Counted from the first letter of the stretch, positions 17,435 to 24,439 are shown. The stretch: 34,279 bases of DNA from Chloroflexota bacterium (GCA_016210565.1 JACQUA010000171.1:1-34279), one strand, 5' to 3'. Notes: generated by a model not told the origin, from the letters alone. Made by a program: numbers and translations.

Positions 17435-17779
17435 ATGGTGGTTGTGGACGCCAGTCTCGCCGTGAAATGGGTGCTCTCGGAGGCGCATGATGATGAAGAC
17501 ATGGACACGGCGGCCGGCTGGGAGGATGCCGGTACGGCAACCGCGGCCCCCTCTTTCCTGCCGGCCGGGGCAACCAATGTGCTCCACCGCCGAATAGTCG
17601 CGAGCCAGTGCTTAATTGCAGAATCCAGCGCAAGGATTCTTCGCTTCGCTCAGAATGACAGATTCTTGTGGACCGCTGACGAGAAGTTCTTCAACTCGGT
17701 CAAAAGGCAAACAACGCGAGTAGGGCTACTCGGAAGCAGTCCCCCGCTCAGGTTCCTGCCCGCCGCCAGGCGAGGATGA
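17435..17779 (+). pseudogene. VapC-like PIN toxin, core replaced by a repeat
   Basis: The N-terminal part reads as a PIN-domain RNase (MVVVDASLAVKWVLSE, then APSFLPAGATNVLHRR), and the C-terminal part as the typical end (LWTADEKFFNSVK...VGLLG). Between them the expected 50-60 residues are missing. In their place is a piece of dispersed repeat (AAGGATTCTTCG...CTTCGCTCAGAATGACA, about 17628-17659). The glutamate usually found in the LLAE position is glycine (PAGATN), and the central aspartate region is lost. The frame happens to stay open, but the nuclease cannot be functional. A TTG at 17417 with GAGAGGA upstream is an alternative start. It follows the frameshifted antitoxin. Confidence 0.78.
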
Positions 17780-17782
17780 CAC

Positions 17783-20758
17783 ATGTTTGCCAGCAAACAA
17801 GAGGCCAGGCAGGAAATAGCCAGACTGGTCGCGGAATACCAGGCGCTCACTCCCGCCCAGGTCAAAGCCTGTCACGAGGCGAAGACCAGGCAGGGGTTCG
17901 TGGAGCCCCTGTTTCGGGCCCTGGGCTGGGACTTCGACAATATCGAGGAGGTGTCCCCGGAGGAGAGGGCTTCAAAGGGGCGCGTTGATTACGCCTTCAA
18001 GATAAAGGGAGTCTCTCGCTTCTACCTGGAAGCCAAGCACCTCAACGCCGACCTGAACAACCCCGACTATGTGAAGCAGGCGGTGACCTATGCCTACAAC
18101 AAGGGCGTGACCTGGGCCGGTCTGACCAGCTTCGACCGGTTGAGGCTGTTCAACGCCCGGACCGGCCAGCCATTCCTCAACCTGGCATGCGACGACTATT
18201 TGCCAGACTTTGAACGCCTCTGGCTGCTTTCACGGGAATCCGTGGAAACCGGCGCGCTGGACAGGGAGGCGGAAAAGGTGGGCGCCCTGAAGCCCGCCGA
18301 GCCGCTGGAAAAGCGGCTTTTCGCCCAACTGCGGCAGTGGCGGGAGGAGCTGTTCAGCCAGCTCCACGGCTACAACGGAGGGTTGACCATCCCGGGAATC
18401 GACGAAATCATCCAGCGGCTGTTCAACCGCCTCATCTTCATCCGCACCTGCGAGGACAGGGGGATCGAGGAAAAGTTGCTCCTGGCGGCGCTCAACCGGT
18501 GGCGGGGCGGCGAGCACAAGCCCGAGCTGGTGGAACGCCTGAGGGAGGTCTTTCGCCGGTTCGACGGGTACTATGACAGCGACCTGTTCGTTCGGCACCC
18601 TGTGGACAGCGTAGTCATCGACGCCGTCTCCCTGTCCGGCATCCTGAAGGGCCTTTATGATGTCCCGGGCGGGGTGGCCAGCTACGACTTCTCGGTCATC
18701 GAGCCGGATGTCCTGGGCGCCGTCTATGAACAATATCTGGGCTATGTCCCCCGAGTTGTGAGGCAAAAGGCGAAGGAGGCGCAGGCCAGGCTCGATCTTG
18801 GCTTCGCCACAGAAGAAATCTCCCTTGAGGCCGGAAGGCAGAAGCGCAAGCAGCAGGGCATCTTCTACACGCCGAAATGGATCACAGACTATGTTGTGAA
18901 GCACACCGTCGGGCAATTCCTGGCGGAACAGAGTCACGACCAGATCGTCAACATCAAGATTCTGGACCCGGCCTGCGGCTCCGGCTCCTTTCTAATCCGG
19001 GCTTACGATGAACTCCTGCGCTACCACGCCTCAGTCAAAGGGAAAACGGTCACCGATCTCGACCAGTGGGAGCGTCTGCCCGTGCTGACGGGGAACGTCT
19101 TCGGGGTTGACCTTGACCGGCAGGCAATGGAGATCACCCGACTCAACCTGCTGCTGCGCAGCCTGGCCCGGCGGGAAACGCTCCCCAGCCTGGCGGACAA
19201 CATCAGGCGCGGCAATTCGCTGGTCGCCGGTGGAGAAGCCGAATTAAGGCCGTATTTCGGCGAGTCGTGGAAAGAGAAGCAAGCCTTTAGCTGGGAGAAG
19301 GAGTTTCCCGCCATCATTTCCGGGGGCGGTTTCGACGTCGTGGTGGGCAATCCCCCCTATGTCCGCATTCAAAGCCTGGGCCGGGACGAGGCTGACTATT
19401 ACCGGGACCAATACGAATCGGCCTACGGCTCCTTTGACATATATGTCCTGTTCATCGAGAAGGGCATCGCACTGCTCAAACCCGGGGGAAGATTGGGGTT
19501 CATTTGCTCCGGCAAGTTCCTGAAGTCCCAATACGGGGAAAAGGTACTGCAACTCATCAGAAAGGACTGCACGGTGGAGCGCATAGTGGACCTGTCCGCC
19601 GGGACCGTTTTCGCCGAGGCCACCACCTACCCGGCCATCATAATAATCAAGAAGTCACCGATCGGCGGCGACCTCCAGTACGTTTCCGTACCCGCCGCAA
19701 TCGCCAACTCTGATGTTGCGTCAGCAGCCCAGATAGACGAACTGGCCACGGTTGCCGCCCCACAGGAGGCATTGACCAGAAAAGTGTGGCCCCCGGTGCC
19801 GGCTGATGACGGCCTGTGGAAAAAGCTGGCTGCGTGTAGCGATCCCTTGGGCGACGTGGCTGATCGGATATTCCAGGGCCTGATAACGAGCGCCGACCGC
19901 GTGTACATTCTCGAACAACGGGGCGAAGCCAAGGAAGGCATGGTCCGTGTTTATTCCCGCGCCACCGAGAAAACGCACGAACTGGAAGCCGGGTTGCTCA
20001 AATCCCTCCTGAGCGGGCCGGATATCAAGAGATACGGGGCCCCGCACGCGGAGAGATTGCTGCTTTTCCCCTACCGGACGATTGGGGCACAAGCGACACT
20101 TGTTACAGCGGCGGAGTTCAGAGACAACTATCCCAGGACCTGGAGGTACCTGTTGCGGAACCGGGAGACACTGGAAAACCGGGAAGGAGGCAAGATGAAG
20201 CACGACCGGTGGTACGCCTACGTTTATCCCAAGAACCTTGCGCTGCACGACCACCGGAAGCTGGCTATCCCCCGCTTGGTAGAACACCTCAAGGCGGTTT
20301 ACGATGGCAACGGTTCCTTCTACCTGGACAATGTCGATGTCGGGGGAATAATCCTCAAGGATGGCCCGGAAACGAACTACCTGTACGTCCTTGGTCTCCT
20401 GCACTCCCGGCTCCTGGACTATTGCTTCCGGCGTATCAGCGCCCCGTTCCGCGGGGGTTTTCGCTCGGCCAACCGCCAGTTCATCGAGCCTTTGCCCATC
20501 CGGCGCATTGACCCCACGAATCCGGCGGATGTCGCCATGCGAGACGGACTGGTGTCTCTTGTGCAAACCATGCTCGGAGTGCACGCTGAGCTTGACGGCA
20601 TTCCCCCGGAGAGGGTGGAAGACCGGCAGGAAGTTGAACGGAAGATTCGCCAGACCGACGCCGAGATTGACGGTGCTGTTTTCCGCCTGTACGGGCTGAG
20701 CCAGGAAGAGGAGAACACAGTTCGAAGATTCGACGGCGCTGGCGGCCCACGGGACTGA
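17783..20758 (+). CDS. Type IIG-like restriction-modification enzyme (nuclease, N6-adenine methylase and specificity in one chain)
   Basis: This is a 991-residue bifunctional enzyme. The N-terminal HsdR-like PD-(D/E)xK nuclease shows D69 (GRVDYAFKIKG) and E83-x-K85 (YLEAKH). A helical linker follows (about 170-320). The gamma-class N6-adenine methylase has GIFYTPKWITDYVV, motif I DPACGSGSF (D395) and catalytic NPPY at 523-526. The rest (about 640-991) is a TaqI/Eco57I-type target-recognition region with a predicted C-terminal coil. It would both cut and methylate DNA using S-adenosylmethionine; the target sequence cannot be read from the protein. All key motifs are intact, so it is probably active. 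It is a stand-alone unit beside a broken vapBC and flanked by repeats, which fits horizontal gain. The start has a weak GAGGA nearby. Confidence 0.9.
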   Translation: MFASKQEARQEIARLVAEYQALTPAQVKACHEAKTRQGFVEPLFRALGWDFDNIEEVSPEERASKGRVDYAFKIKGVSRFYLEAKHLNADLNNPDYVKQAVTYAYNKGVTWAGLTSFDRLRLFNARTGQPFLNLACDDYLPDFERLWLLSRESVETGALDREAEKVGALKPAEPLEKRLFAQLRQWREELFSQLHGYNGGLTIPGIDEIIQRLFNRLIFIRTCEDRGIEEKLLLAALNRWRGGEHKPELVERLREVFRRFDGYYDSDLFVRHPVDSVVIDAVSLSGILKGLYDVPGGVASYDFSVIEPDVLGAVYEQYLGYVPRVVRQKAKEAQARLDLGFATEEISLEAGRQKRKQQGIFYTPKWITDYVVKHTVGQFLAEQSHDQIVNIKILDPACGSGSFLIRAYDELLRYHASVKGKTVTDLDQWERLPVLTGNVFGVDLDRQAMEITRLNLLLRSLARRETLPSLADNIRRGNSLVAGGEAELRPYFGESWKEKQAFSWEKEFPAIISGGGFDVVVGNPPYVRIQSLGRDEADYYRDQYESAYGSFDIYVLFIEKGIALLKPGGRLGFICSGKFLKSQYGEKVLQLIRKDCTVERIVDLSAGTVFAEATTYPAIIIIKKSPIGGDLQYVSVPAAIANSDVASAAQIDELATVAAPQEALTRKVWPPVPADDGLWKKLAACSDPLGDVADRIFQGLITSADRVYILEQRGEAKEGMVRVYSRATEKTHELEAGLLKSLLSGPDIKRYGAPHAERLLLFPYRTIGAQATLVTAAEFRDNYPRTWRYLLRNRETLENREGGKMKHDRWYAYVYPKNLALHDHRKLAIPRLVEHLKAVYDGNGSFYLDNVDVGGIILKDGPETNYLYVLGLLHSRLLDYCFRRISAPFRGGFRSANRQFIEPLPIRRIDPTNPADVAMRDGLVSLVQTMLGVHAELDGIPPERVEDRQEVERKIRQTDAEIDGAVFRLYGLSQEEENTVRRFDGAGGPRD

Positions 20759-20796
20759 TGGTCATTAACAAAAAAGGCTGACATTGGCCTCATTCA

Positions 20797-20859
20797 GCTC
20801 TCACAGGCACGGAGGCCTGTGGTACCGGGAAGGGCGCAGGCACGGTGGCCTGTGGTACC
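20797..20859. repeat. Two tandem CACAGGC-type palindromes
   Basis: Two adjacent copies of CACAGGCACGGNGGCCTGTGGTACCG (the second slightly degraded) lie between the convergent restriction-modification and MFS genes. Nothing else is seen in 20759-20894. Confidence 0.7.
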
Positions 20860-20894
20860 GATTGCGGGCGGTTCTACTGGCTACTCACTACTCA

Positions 20895-22850
20895 CTACTC
20901 CCCCGGCTTCTTCTTCTTTTTCACCAGGTCTTCCCACGAGACCATCCGGTAGAATAGTCCCCGTTTGTGAACCTTTTTCTCCAGGACGGAAGGGGGCCGC
21001 TCCCGGGGAAGGGTGTGGAGAGGCGAAGATGAGGGTGTCTCTTTGGGAGTTCCTTTCTTGCCCTTTTCCCATTGCTTCTGCATTTCCTTGTTGTAGTACA
21101 GGCTCACCGGCCGGACCTCCGGATTGGCCGGCCCCTGTTTGGCCCTGGCCCGCCTCCTCAGCATCTCCAGATGCCGGCGCGCCTGCTCCGCAATGCTCAG
21201 GTCATCTCCAACGATGGGAGATGGTTTTTCACCACCTTCTCTCTTCTTGCGCACGTAGTTGCGAAAGGGAGTCCACGGGGAGGGTTCTTTCGCGGCATCC
21301 CCAGGCTGGACACCGGGCGTCATGATCTTCCTGGCGTCTTTGTTGTGAAAGAGGTCATGCTTGCCGCGGGGCCGTTCCTGGTCCCTTTGCGCCGCGGTAT
21401 CTACCACAAACCTGACCACCCGCTGGTAGAAGGGGCTATAGGGAGAGGTGGGACGCGGAGAAAAAGTCTGGGCAGCGGCGACAATGGGCTTGTAGGCCAG
21501 CGGGTTATGGAACAGGCCTCCCCTGACCATAGGGCTGACAGAAAGGGAGTTATAGAAGAGGGCAGGGTGTTTCCAGTCCCGGGCGAATCGGACTTCCTGA
21601 AACCTGGGCACAAAGAACAGGGCGATCCCCAGGCGGAGCATGCCGGTCAATAAGAACAGGGTGAGCAGACCCGAGCCCTTGATGGGTGGAAGCACGTTGC
21701 CGAGGAACCCACCCGCCATGGCCCCCAGGGACAGGGCGGCGATGTTGACCGCACTGAAATAAGCCAGATACTTGCCGCGTCTTTCTTTGGGGCTGGCCTC
21801 ATAGATGTAATTCGGACCGCAGAGGTTGAAACCGGCCCAGGCAAATCCCGCCAGCAACTGCGCGCCCACCAGGAAAACCGGGTTCCCGGAAACCAGCCAC
21901 AGAATCGGGGCGATGGGCATCAGATAGGCGCTGGTCTTGATGACCCTGACATTGCCGTAACGGTCGGCGCGCCGCCCCCAGAAACCGAGCGTAACCATGG
22001 TGGCCACCGCCGAGGCGTTGATGATAACCATGTACGTCATGTAGCTGAGGTTCAGGGTATTGATGAGATAGACTGCGTGGAAAGGTCCGGCCAGGTTCAG
22101 CGTGAAGTTCATCAGGCAAATGAAAAGGATAAATCTGACCAGGCTGCTGGACCTGGTCTCCTTAACGAAATCAATGAACCCGAAGGGCTGGCCGGTGCTC
22201 GGGTGCATGGGCGGTTCGTACACCTTCGCGTAGCAGAGGAATGAAACCACCCGGAAGACCACCGCCACGGCGAAGATGATGGTGAACCCCATCATCGTGG
22301 CGTCGCCAAACTGACTCAGGATGGCTGCGGCCACCGATGAACAGACCAGAGTCGAGGCCCCCACCAGGGCGCTCCTCCGGCTGAAATACTTGCCCATCCT
22401 CTTAGGAGGCACAATATCGGCCATCAGGTTGCCCCAGATGGGGTTGATCATGATAGGGGGAAAGAAGTAGTAGAAAGACAGGAGACCGAACCAGACGAAA
22501 AAGTTCTTTCCCACAAACAGGGGTACGAACAGCAGGGGAAAGACCGAGAATATGTCCATGAACACCAGCAGCATGATGGTCTTCTTGCGGCTGCCGATTT
22601 TATCCACCAGGGATTGGGCCTTCAGGGTGAAGAATATGGTCAGGAGGTTGGGGATGGAGTTAAGGAGCCCGATCTGGGTCGGTGTAGCCTGCGCCGCCAG
22701 GGCAAAGGGCGTCACGTACTGCTCGCTGAACCCCACCATGCCGGCGGCCGCGCCGCCCTCGAGGGTAGCGTATTTCAGGCTCTGCTTTATTTGCTTGTTA
22801 TTCAGCCCCCTGGTGCGGGCTGCTTGATGGTCCGGCGGCTCTGTAGTCAT
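20895..22850 (-). CDS. MFS transporter with long basic cytoplasmic tail
   Basis: This is a 651-residue protein. Residues about 35-420 are a normal major-facilitator core with about 12 membrane segments. The rest (about 417-651) is hydrophilic and unusual for the family: strongly basic, with a helical stretch (AEQARRHLEMLRRRARAK) and five copies of a short motif L-[FY]-[FHY]-[NR] at about 431, 446, 500, 584 and 632. It ends in five lysines followed by PGE. The substrate is unknown. A GATAAT with an upstream TGG sits eight bases before the ATG, so the message may be leaderless. On the same strand upstream lie a hairpin and three 12-codon microgenes. I see no sign that the tail belongs to a separate fused gene. 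Confidence 0.82.
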   Translation of the reverse strand: MTTEPPDHQAARTRGLNNKQIKQSLKYATLEGGAAAGMVGFSEQYVTPFALAAQATPTQIGLLNSIPNLLTIFFTLKAQSLVDKIGSRKKTIMLLVFMDIFSVFPLLFVPLFVGKNFFVWFGLLSFYYFFPPIMINPIWGNLMADIVPPKRMGKYFSRRSALVGASTLVCSSVAAAILSQFGDATMMGFTIIFAVAVVFRVVSFLCYAKVYEPPMHPSTGQPFGFIDFVKETRSSSLVRFILFICLMNFTLNLAGPFHAVYLINTLNLSYMTYMVIINASAVATMVTLGFWGRRADRYGNVRVIKTSAYLMPIAPILWLVSGNPVFLVGAQLLAGFAWAGFNLCGPNYIYEASPKERRGKYLAYFSAVNIAALSLGAMAGGFLGNVLPPIKGSGLLTLFLLTGMLRLGIALFFVPRFQEVRFARDWKHPALFYNSLSVSPMVRGGLFHNPLAYKPIVAAAQTFSPRPTSPYSPFYQRVVRFVVDTAAQRDQERPRGKHDLFHNKDARKIMTPGVQPGDAAKEPSPWTPFRNYVRKKREGGEKPSPIVGDDLSIAEQARRHLEMLRRRARAKQGPANPEVRPVSLYYNKEMQKQWEKGKKGTPKETPSSSPLHTLPRERPPSVLEKKVHKRGLFYRMVSWEDLVKKKKKPGE

Positions 22851-22858
22851 AAGCCGAT

Positions 22859-22867
22859 ATTATCCCA
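22859..22867 (-). promoter_or_regulatory. Extended -10 promoter abutting the MFS start
   Basis: TGG (22865-22867) directly precedes GATAAT (22859-22864) on the minus strand, and only eight bases separate it from the ATG. A leaderless transcript is implied. No good -35 is seen, as the upstream bases form a hairpin. Confidence 0.45.
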
Positions 22868-22904
22868 TAAAAATACCCCCTGGAAAACTATTTTCCAGGG
22901 GGTA
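22868..22904 (-). terminator. Hairpin followed by T-run upstream of the MFS gene
   Basis: A perfect 14-bp stem (TACCCCCTGGAAAA, 3-base loop) is followed on the minus strand by TTTTT. It could end transcription coming from the microgene array or act as an attenuator for the MFS gene. Confidence 0.65.
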
Positions 22905-22966
22905 AGCCCCACCACCAGTCCGTCCCCTCGGGAAGCTGGCGATTACATCAAAAAGATATGATTGCG

Positions 22967-23001
22967 GGAAGAACCTCCCCTGGAACGGGGGGGGTTCTTC
23001 C
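22967..23001 (-). terminator. Hairpin just after the last microgene
   Basis: GGAAGAACC and GGTTCTTCC pair over a C/G-rich inner part, about 15 bases after the stop of the third microgene. A T-rich run (CTTTTT) follows only after another 11 bases, so it may be a protective or terminator-like hairpin. The remaining bases 22905-22966 hold nothing recognisable. Confidence 0.5.
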
Positions 23002-23015
23002 TTGCCGAAGGTAGG

Positions 23016-23054
23016 TTATTTCTTCTTGGGTTCGGGCTTCGCTGGTTTCTTCAT
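23016..23054 (-). CDS. Microgene 3: 12-residue Lys/Pro peptide
   Basis: The gene encodes MKKPAKPEPKKK followed by TAA. It begins with ATG, with AAAGGGG about 12 bases upstream. Compared with copies 1 and 2, codons 3, 4 and 5 differ but are synonymous; only codon 8 (Glu for Ala) changes the peptide. It is the last of three tandem units about 100 bp apart. A CTACCA box lies 44 bases before the start. The function is unknown; a short basic peptide could bind nucleic acid or membranes, or the act of translation itself could be regulatory. Confidence 0.6.
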   Translation of the reverse strand: MKKPAKPEPKKK

Positions 23055-23114
23055 ACGGTGTTATCACCCCTTTCAATGAGTATTGGGTTGTTCAATCTGG
23101 TAGTTTGCGGGTCC

Positions 23115-23153
23115 CTATTTCTTCTTGGGGGCGGGCTTGGCCGGCTTCTTCAT
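23115..23153 (-). CDS. Microgene 2: 12-residue Lys/Pro peptide
   Basis: The gene encodes MKKPAKPAPKKK followed by TAG, the same peptide as copy 1 and one residue from copy 3. ATG start, AAAGGGG about 8 bases upstream and a CTACCA box 40 bases before the start. Third-base differences from copy 1 fall at codons 7, 8, 9 and 11 and are all silent. The spacer upstream is clearly homologous to that of copy 3 (CTACCANATTGAA, AATAC, TTGAAAGGGGT). Confidence 0.65.
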   Translation of the reverse strand: MKKPAKPAPKKK

Positions 23154-23218
23154 TGTGTTTACCCCTTTCAACAGGTATTGGATGTTTCAATGTGGTAGTT
23201 TACTCTGACCGGGTTGTC

Positions 23219-23257
23219 CTATTTTTTCTTCGGTGCTGGCTTGGCCGGCTTCTTCAA
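23219..23257 (-). CDS. Microgene 1: 12-residue Lys/Pro peptide
   Basis: The gene starts with TTG, read as Met, and encodes MKKPAKPAPKKK followed by TAG. It has the strongest ribosome-binding site of the three (AAAGGAGGG, 7 bases before TTG). The CTACCA box is 38 bases before the start, but the rest of the spacer has diverged from the other copies. It is first in the array in transcription order, right after two terminator-like hairpins. Confidence 0.6.
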   Translation of the reverse strand: MKKPAKPAPKKK

Positions 23258-23306
23258 GGGATTTCCCTCCTTTCGCAGTTTCTGAGATACTTCATGGTAG
23301 CCGCGT

Positions 23307-23346
23307 AGAAAACAAACGCTCCCTGTCCGGGCGGAACAGGGAGCGT
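23307..23346 (-). terminator. Terminator hairpin II before the microgene array
   Basis: An 11-bp perfect stem (ACGCTCCCTGT/ACAGGGAGCGT, 9-base loop) is followed on the minus strand by TTGTTTTC. It is the second of two consecutive terminator-like hairpins. Confidence 0.6.
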
Positions 23347-23389
23347 AAAACAAAAATTGGTGCACAGCAATCCATTGCCATGCACCAAT
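23347..23389 (-). terminator. Terminator hairpin I before the microgene array
   Basis: The outer stem ATTGGTGCA/TGCACCAAT, with inner GCAA/TTGC pairing, is followed on the minus strand by TTTTGTTTT. It is a strong intrinsic-terminator candidate on that strand only; the plus strand has no T-run after it. Confidence 0.65.
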
Positions 23390-23535
23390 CTTCAGTACTG
23401 CTAATCTTCAAGGGGAAACCGGGCGCTTCCAGCTTCCCCCGCTTACTACGCAGCCTACGGCTACGGTCGAAAGTGATATGAGACTCCGTACAAGTATCCA
23501 TTGCTGCCTGGGTAAAAACCCCTTAGTCTTATCGC
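23350..23535 (-). ncRNA. Candidate small RNA or leader upstream of the microgenes
   Basis: A minus-strand promoter at 23542-23570 and the terminator at 23347-23389 would bound a transcript of about 185 bases. It contains a stem GGGGAA...TTCCCC (near 23408-23440) and other GC-rich pairings. I could not match it to 6S, SRP, tmRNA or a riboswitch by eye. An open frame of 69 codons (23292-23501) overlaps it, but it has a poor ribosome-binding site and runs through both terminator stems, so a coding role is less likely. Confidence 0.3.
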
Positions 23536-23537
23536 CG

Positions 23538-23546
23538 TGCTATAAT
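23538..23546 (+). promoter_or_regulatory. Extended -10 promoter of the queuosine-precursor transporter
   Basis: TGC followed by a perfect TATAAT gives an extended -10. No good -35 is present, which is common with this type. The start would be near 23553, giving a leader of about 118 bases. Confidence 0.55.
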
Positions 23547-23570
23547 ATTTTGCCTGCTAACGTTCTTCAA
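23542..23570 (-). promoter_or_regulatory. Minus-strand promoter, overlapping the plus-strand one
   Basis: TTGAAG (23565-23570) and TATTAT (23542-23547) are 17 bases apart on the minus strand. The -10 hexamer shares bases with the plus-strand TATAAT of the transporter, so the two promoters should compete. Confidence 0.45.
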
Positions 23571-23670
23571 GAGAACTATAAAAACGTTAACATCAGTTAT
23601 TTTATTTGTCAAGGGGTTTTTCCGACAAATATTAAAAAGTTTTCACAATTTTTTTGAGGAGGATAATCCC
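23553..23670 (+). promoter_or_regulatory. Structured AT-rich leader of the transporter gene
   Basis: Two possible stems are visible: TAACGTT (23558) with AACGTTA (23583), and ATTTGTC (23604) with GACAAAT (23624). Between them is an A-rich run (CTATAAAAACGTTAA), loosely like the tail of preQ1-I riboswitches, but the required hairpin with a long loop is not obvious. Genes of this family are often under preQ1 control, so the leader deserves a covariance search. Confidence 0.3.
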
Positions 23671-24357
23671 ACGCAGACCAGACATCCCCAATACTCCCAG
23701 TACTTCGTGATAGTGGCCGTTCTCTTCGTCACGTGCCTCATCGTCGCCAACATAGTCATCGTGAAGCTGATAAGCCTCGGCCCGATCATCCTGCCGGCGG
23801 GCATCATTATTTTCCCCTTCAATTACATCTTCGGCGATATCCTAACCGAGGTATATGGCTACCGCCAGGCGCGGCGCATCATCTGGCTCGGTTTTGTGTG
23901 TAACTTCGTTGCCATCGTGGCCTTCTGGGTTGCCGGTCAACTCCCCGCCGCCCCGGGCTGGGACGCCCAGGGCGCCTATGACCGTATCCTGGGAAGCACC
24001 CCCCGTTTCCTGGCGGCCTCTTTCCTGGCTTACATCGCGGCGGAGTTCGCCAACGCCTTTATCCTTGCCAGAATGAAAATATGGACGGGAGGCAAATGGC
24101 TGTGGACCCGCACCATCGGCTCAACCGTGGTCGGCCAGGGCCTGGACACGGTCGTGTTCCTCAGCGTGGCTTTCTGGGGCGCCATGCCGCTGAACGTGCT
24201 CGGGTTCATTGTGCTCAACCACTGGCTGGCCAAGACGGCCTATGAGGCGCTGGCCACGCCTTTGACCTACGCCATCGTCAATTACCTCAAAAAGAAGGAA
24301 GGCATCGACACCTTCGACTACCAGACCAACTTCAACCCCTTCGCTCTGAAGGATTGA
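23671..24357 (+). CDS. Queuosine precursor transporter (YhhQ/VUT family), apparent ACG start
   Basis: This roughly 228-residue inner-membrane protein has about six hydrophobic segments. The family (E. coli YhhQ, or QPTR) imports preQ0/preQ1, 7-deazaguanine precursors of queuosine in tRNA. Typical features are FPFNYIFGDILTEVYGYRQARRII near the start, AEFANAFILARMKI mid-protein, and the conserved GQGLDTVVF. The open frame with a normal start codon begins at GTG 23707, inside TM1 and without a ribosome-binding site. Twelve codons upstream, ACG at 23671 lies eight bases after a perfect GAGGAGG and gives a typical N-terminus (QTRHPQYSQYFVIVAV). ACG initiation, or a recent ATG-to-ACG change, is therefore likely. 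Confidence 0.85.
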   Translation, partial: TQTRHPQYSQYFVIVAVLFVTCLIVANIVIVKLISLGPIILPAGIIIFPFNYIFGDILTEVYGYRQARRIIWLGFVCNFVAIVAFWVAGQLPAAPGWDAQGAYDRILGSTPRFLAASFLAYIAAEFANAFILARMKIWTGGKWLWTRTIGSTVVGQGLDTVVFLSVAFWGAMPLNVLGFIVLNHWLAKTAYEALATPLTYAIVNYLKKKEGIDTFDYQTNFNPFALKD

Positions 24358-24385
24358 ACCATGCCGCTGGCGGCCATCATCGATT

Positions 24386-24412
24386 CGACACCCGCAAGGG
24401 GTGTCGCTACGG
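24386..24412. repeat. GACACCC-type hairpin repeat
   Basis: CGACACCC and GGGTGTCG form an 8-bp stem with a 5-base loop, followed by CTACGGTTTTAT. Related sequences occur at about 24991 and 30599. It may also end the transporter transcript. Confidence 0.6.
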
Positions 24413-24439
24413 TTTTATCGTGGTTTGAATTTCGGCGTC

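Larger units (their letters stand above)
23016..23300 (-). repeat. Three tandem units of about 100 bp, each with a microgene
   Basis: Each unit runs CTACCA, TGAA, a variable part, GAAAGGRG (ribosome-binding site), start codon, 12 codons, stop. The CTACCA boxes are at 23295, 23193 and 23098 (top-strand left ends), spaced 102 and 95 bases. Units 2 and 3 are also similar in the spacer, so at least one duplication is fairly recent. Confidence 0.75.

Noticed and set aside
23292..23501. 69-codon minus-strand open frame upstream of the microgenes
   Set aside because: Weak ribosome-binding site, and it runs through two terminator-type hairpins. A non-coding transcript fits better.
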